Below, one piece after another: positions 61,070 to 64,000 of a stretch of 64,000 nt of DNA. The position numbers and the translations under genes are program-made. Positions within the stretch are counted from its first letter, which is position 1; the number at the start of each line of letters is the position of its first letter. Under the pieces are notes generated by a model that was not told the origin of the DNA, searched no databases, and worked only from the letters and a program-made list of their open reading frames with translations. Source of the DNA: Parafrankia irregularis (GTDB lineage: Bacteria > Actinomycetota > Actinomycetes > Frankiales > Frankiaceae). The DNA lies in contig NZ_FAOZ01000009.1 of the NCBI RefSeq assembly GCF_001536285.1, positions 1-64,000 on the forward strand, read 5' to 3'.

Positions 61070-62943
61070 ATCCCGCACCCGGCGACTCCGCGACCACCGG
61101 CCCCGCGACGGCCAGCCCCGCGACGGCCAGCCCCGCCGTGCCCGCCGGCACCCTCTACGGTGTCGGCGTGGGCCCGGGAGACCCGGAGCTTGTCACGGTC
61201 AAAGCCGCCCGCCTGATCGGCCAGGCGCAGGTCGTGGCGTATCACGCGGCCCGGCCCGGCCGGTCGCTGGCCCGCGCGAGCGCGGCCCCCTACCTGCCGG
61301 CCGACGTCGTCGAGGAGGAGCTCGTCTACCCGGTCACCCGCGGGGGCACCGTCCATCCCGGTGGCTACCAGGGCGCGATCGACGAGTTCTACGAGCAGTC
61401 CGCCGCCCGGCTCGCCCGGCACCTGGCCGCGGGCCGGGACGTCGTGCTGCTCGCCGAGGGCGACCCGACGCTCTACAGCTCCTTCACCCACATGCAGCGC
61501 CGGCTCACCCCGCGGTTCGGGTGCGTGGTCGTCCCCGGGGTGACGTCCGTGTCCGCCACCGCCGCCGCCGCGGGCGTCGCGCTCGCCACCGGCGACGAGA
61601 CCCTCACCGTCGTGCCCGCGACGATGCCCGCCGACCGGCTGCGTGACCTGGCCGCCGCCGGGGACGGCCTCGCCCTGATGAAGGTCCGAGCCGACCTCGA
61701 CGGCGTGCGCCGGAGCCTCACCGAGGCCGGTCGGCTCGACGGCGCGCTGCTCGTCAGCCGCGCCAGCCGGGACGGCGAGCGCGTCATGGCGCTGCGTGAC
61801 CTGGCGGCAGTCGAGGACGTCCCGTACATGTCGATGGTTCTCGTACCGGCGAACCGGGCCGACCAGCCGTGCCGCAGTGCCGAGGCCGCGCAGGCCAGGC
61901 CGAGCGCTGCCGGCAACGAGCAGAGCGCCACCTGCGCCGTGGCGAGCGCTGCCGGTGCCGGTGCCGGTGCCGAGCCGACACTCGTCACGGTCGCCGCGCC
62001 CGGCGGTGTCACTGTGGCCGAGCCCGGTGGTGTCACCGTCGCCGAGCCCGGCGGTGTCACCGTTGTCGGGCTCGGCCCCGCCGGCGCGGACTGGCTCACC
62101 CCCGAGACGGCCCGTGCCCTGGCGGAGGCCGACGACCTCGTCGGCTACCAGACCTACCTGCGGCGCGTCGCCGTCCGGCCGGGCCAGCGCCGCCACCCTA
62201 GCGACAACCGGGTCGAGGCGGAACGCGCGGTCTTCGCCCTCGACCTCGCGCGGCGCGGGGCGCGCGTCGTGGTCGTCTCCTCCGGCGACCCGGGGGTGTT
62301 CGCCATGGCGTCGGCCGTTCTGGAGGCCCGGGCCGACGGCTACCGGGACGTTCCCGTCCGCGTGCTGCCCGGCGTGACGGCGGCGAACGCCGTCGCCGCC
62401 CGGGCCGGCGCGCCGCTCGGCCACGACTACTGCGTGCTGTCCCTGTCCGACCAGCTCAAGCCCTGGCCGCTGGTGCTGCGCCGGCTGCGTGCCGCCGCCA
62501 CGGCCGACCTGGTGCTCGCGCTCTACAATCCCGGGTCGCAGACCCGCCGGGCGCACATCGACGAGGTCCGCGCCACCCTGGCGCAGTGCCGGGACGCCGA
62601 TACTCCCGTCGTCGTCGGCCGAGCGGTCGGGGACGCCGGCGAGAGCGTCGAGGTGATCCGGCTCGCGGATCTGAGCGCCGACCACGTCGACATGCGCACC
62701 CTGCTCATCATCGGCTCGTCGCGGACCCGCCGGGACGCCGACACCGGCCTGGTCTTCACCCCACGCCACCACGACGGCCACCTGCCGGCACCCGCTCCAG
62801 CCCCGGCTCCAGCCCCGGAGCCCGCTCCAGCGGCAGCTACGGCAACTGTCGCAGAGCCCGCTTCGGCGGCAGAGCCCGCTCCGGCCGCAGCCCCGGGGCC
62901 GGCCCCGGTCAAGGCCGTCGTCGGAGCAGATAGACGTCCATGA
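61066..62943 (+). CDS. cobIJ: fused precorrin-2 C20- and precorrin-3B C17-methyltransferase
   Basis: A 625-residue fusion. The N-terminal CobI part (about 20-265) has [31 protein letters not shown] and [16 protein letters not shown]. The C-terminal CobJ part (about 330-575) has [54 protein letters not shown] and [11 protein letters not shown]. The linker carries three 8-residue repeats that copy the start of CobJ. The N-terminus ([10 protein letters not shown]) and the Ala-Pro tail are low-complexity. GTG 61066 overlaps the cobH stop as GTGA. The last 35 bp overlap the convergent cobF gene. Confidence 0.94.
   Translation: MNPAPGDSATTGPATASPATASPAVPAGTLYGVGVGPGDPELVTVKAARLIGQAQVVAYHAARPGRSLARASAAPYLPADVVEEELVYPVTRGGTVHPGGYQGAIDEFYEQSAARLARHLAAGRDVVLLAEGDPTLYSSFTHMQRRLTPRFGCVVVPGVTSVSATAAAAGVALATGDETLTVVPATMPADRLRDLAAAGDGLALMKVRADLDGVRRSLTEAGRLDGALLVSRASRDGERVMALRDLAAVEDVPYMSMVLVPANRADQPCRSAEAAQARPSAAGNEQSATCAVASAAGAGAGAEPTLVTVAAPGGVTVAEPGGVTVAEPGGVTVVGLGPAGADWLTPETARALAEADDLVGYQTYLRRVAVRPGQRRHPSDNRVEAERAVFALDLARRGARVVVVSSGDPGVFAMASAVLEARADGYRDVPVRVLPGVTAANAVAARAGAPLGHDYCVLSLSDQLKPWPLVLRRLRAAATADLVLALYNPGSQTRRAHIDEVRATLAQCRDADTPVVVGRAVGDAGESVEVIRLADLSADHVDMRTLLIIGSSRTRRDADTGLVFTPRHHDGHLPAPAPAPAPAPEPAPAAATATVAEPASAAEPAPAAAPGPAPVKAVVGADRRP
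61993..62064 (+). repeat. three 24-bp repeats at the CobI-CobJ junction
   Basis: Three tandem units encode A-A/E-PGGVTV. The last unit runs straight into VGLGPAG of CobJ, so the repeats look like duplications of the first CobJ strand (VTV). The reading frame is intact. Confidence 0.85.
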
Positions 62944-63721
62944 TCCAGCCCTTGCGGGCCCGCGCGGCCTGCTTCACCGCCACGATCTCCTCGCCGACCT
63001 CGGCGAGCGGGCCGGCGATCGCGATCTCGTCGGGCCCACCCAGGTAGGCACCCCAGTAGATGTCCCACCGGTCGGCGTCGGGGATGTCCCGCCAGGCCGC
63101 CGCGCCGTCGAGCAGCACGACGATCGAGTCCTGGCCCGCCACCTCGGCGGTGAGCCGCCGGCCGGTGGTGAGGTGGACCGCCCCGCCGATGCTGTTCAGC
63201 GCGATCCGGTGCCGGGCGGCCAGCGCCTGCACACTGGAGATGCCGGGGATCACCGTCACGTCGACGTCCACCAGCCCTCGCGAGCGGACGTCGTCGAGGA
63301 TCCGCAGCGAGCTATCGTAGAGCGCCGGGTCGCCCCACACCAGGAACGCGCCCCGGTCGCCGTCGGCGAGCTCCGCCAGCAGCGCCCGCGCCCACACGTC
63401 GGCGCGGGCGGCATGCCAGCGGCGCACCTCCGCCGCGTAGTCGGCGGGCGCCCGGTCGCGTTCCGGCTCGACCAGCTCGACGAGACGCAGGCCGGGCCGG
63501 GCGTACCGGGCGCAGATCTCGCCCCGCAGCGCGTTGAGGTCGGCCTTCGTGGCACCCTTGTCGACCGTGAACAGGACGTCCGCACCGGCCAGCGCTCGAC
63601 CGGCCTCGTAGGTGAGTGACTCCGGGTCGCCGACGCCCATCCCGATCAGCAGCACCGACCGCCGGGGCACCGCGGCCGGGACATCGGGAGCGCGCCCACC
63701 TGGGCCAGAACCAATCGACAC
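62909..63721 (-). CDS. cobF: precorrin-6A synthase (deacetylating)
   Basis: CobF methylates C1 and removes the acetyl group in the aerobic pathway. The protein of about 270 residues has SVLLIGMGVGDPESLTYEA, DVLFTVDKGATKADL, AFLVWGDPALYDSSLRIL, VTVIPGISSVQALAARHRI, and a C-terminal WDIYWGAYLGGPDEIAIAGP typical of CobF. GTG 63721 is chosen; the frame is open nine codons further to 63748. It is the only corrin gene of this end on the reverse strand. A 21-bp perfect inverted repeat lies 68 bp upstream of its start. Confidence 0.92.
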   Translation of the reverse strand: MSIGSGPGGRAPDVPAAVPRRSVLLIGMGVGDPESLTYEAGRALAGADVLFTVDKGATKADLNALRGEICARYARPGLRLVELVEPERDRAPADYAAEVRRWHAARADVWARALLAELADGDRGAFLVWGDPALYDSSLRILDDVRSRGLVDVDVTVIPGISSVQALAARHRIALNSIGGAVHLTTGRRLTAEVAGQDSIVVLLDGAAAWRDIPDADRWDIYWGAYLGGPDEIAIAGPLAEVGEEIVAVKQAARARKGWIMDVYLLRRRP

Positions 63722-63788
63722 CCGGCGACGATAGCGCCGTGGCCGCACCCGGCGGTAGCAGCCGTAGCCGCACCCGCGGCGGCTCGAA

Positions 63789-63832
63789 GAGTGAAGGATT
63801 CTGGTCGTCCCGACGACCAGAATCCTTCACTC
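63789..63832. terminator. 21-bp perfect inverted repeat
   Basis: GAGTGAAGGATTCTGGTCGTC and its exact complement are separated by two bases. Such a long perfect stem usually marks a strong terminator or the remains of a small palindromic element. Here it lies upstream of cobF and before the next forward gene, so as a terminator it would insulate the two promoters. Confidence 0.6.
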
Positions 63833-63980
63833 CTGCGGATGGTCAGGTGACGCTGTGGCGGCTCGGGCGGCTGGTTCGCGGTTTCGCCGGACGTCCCGCC
63901 ACCGCCTGGCTGAAGATACCGGCGACGGGTAGGCGCGACCATGCGGGAAGACCGACCATGTGGGAAGACAGGGAGAACAC

Positions 63981-64000
63981 GTGATCAAACGGATCCTGTT
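63981..64000 (+). CDS. start of a gene running off the window
   Basis: GTG 63981 begins MIKRIL with GGGAGA about five bases upstream. Only six codons are visible, so nothing can be said about function. The preceding 148 bp contain a direct repeat of GACCATG-GGGAAGAC at about 63938-63971. Confidence 0.35.

Overview
The window is chromosomal DNA of a very GC-rich actinobacterium. GTG starts, four-base ATGA/GTGA gene overlaps, DtxR/IdeR-type iron boxes, an F420-type flavin-reductase-fold protein and the aerobic cobalamin pathway all fit Actinobacteria. The gene style suggests Frankiaceae or a close relative, but no marker gene in the window proves this.

Layout. 1-5.8 kb: a cut crotonase gene, an acyl-CoA synthetase, a GntR/FCD regulator and leuA, which has a leucine-rich leader peptide and hairpins in front of it. 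6.0-9.0 kb: an unusual transporter joining a histidine-kinase-like membrane sensor region to an FHA domain, a WHITE-type ABC ATPase and an ABC-2 membrane domain. 9.1-39.5 kb: an iron-regulated siderophore locus. It has two divergent pairs of fused permease-ATPase ABC half-transporters, three candidate iron boxes, a single 19.8-kb NRPS gene, a free-standing adenylation enzyme and an aspartate 1-decarboxylase. 39.6-45.5 kb: accessory genes and remnants, including a TetR/SDR pair broken by one deletion, a TetR-controlled esterase with a methyltransferase, a PPOX protein, a second methyltransferase and a STAS protein. 45.6-63.8 kb: an almost complete aerobic corrin-ring gene set (cobM, cobK, cobL, a ChlI/ChlD-type chelatase fusion, cobO, cobB, cobQ, cobN, cobG, cobH, cobIJ, cobF) with two cobalamin riboswitches.

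The siderophore locus is the most original part. Reading the NRPS gives C-A-T / C-A-T-E / C-A(NMT)-T / C-A-T / C-T-E, with no thioesterase. The specificity pockets point to Gly, Thr, N5-hydroxyornithine (with an N-methyltransferase inserted) and an uncertain basic residue. The fifth module has no A domain. The adjacent stand-alone A enzyme carries the exact pocket code I associate with N5-formyl-N5-hydroxyornithine (coelichelin module 1) and has no carrier domain, so it probably loads module 5 in trans. The third condensation domain has lost its HHxxxDG histidines. Ornithine N-hydroxylase, formyltransferase and MbtH genes are not in the window.

The cob genes run as a tight, translationally coupled series from 49.3 to 62.9 kb behind riboswitch 2; cobM-cobK sit behind riboswitch 1. 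Cobalt is probably inserted by CobN plus the ChlI/ChlD-like fusion instead of CobS/CobT. Many linkers in these proteins are lengthened by in-frame tandem repeats. Pocket codes, domain limits and motif matches were read by eye; no database search was run.
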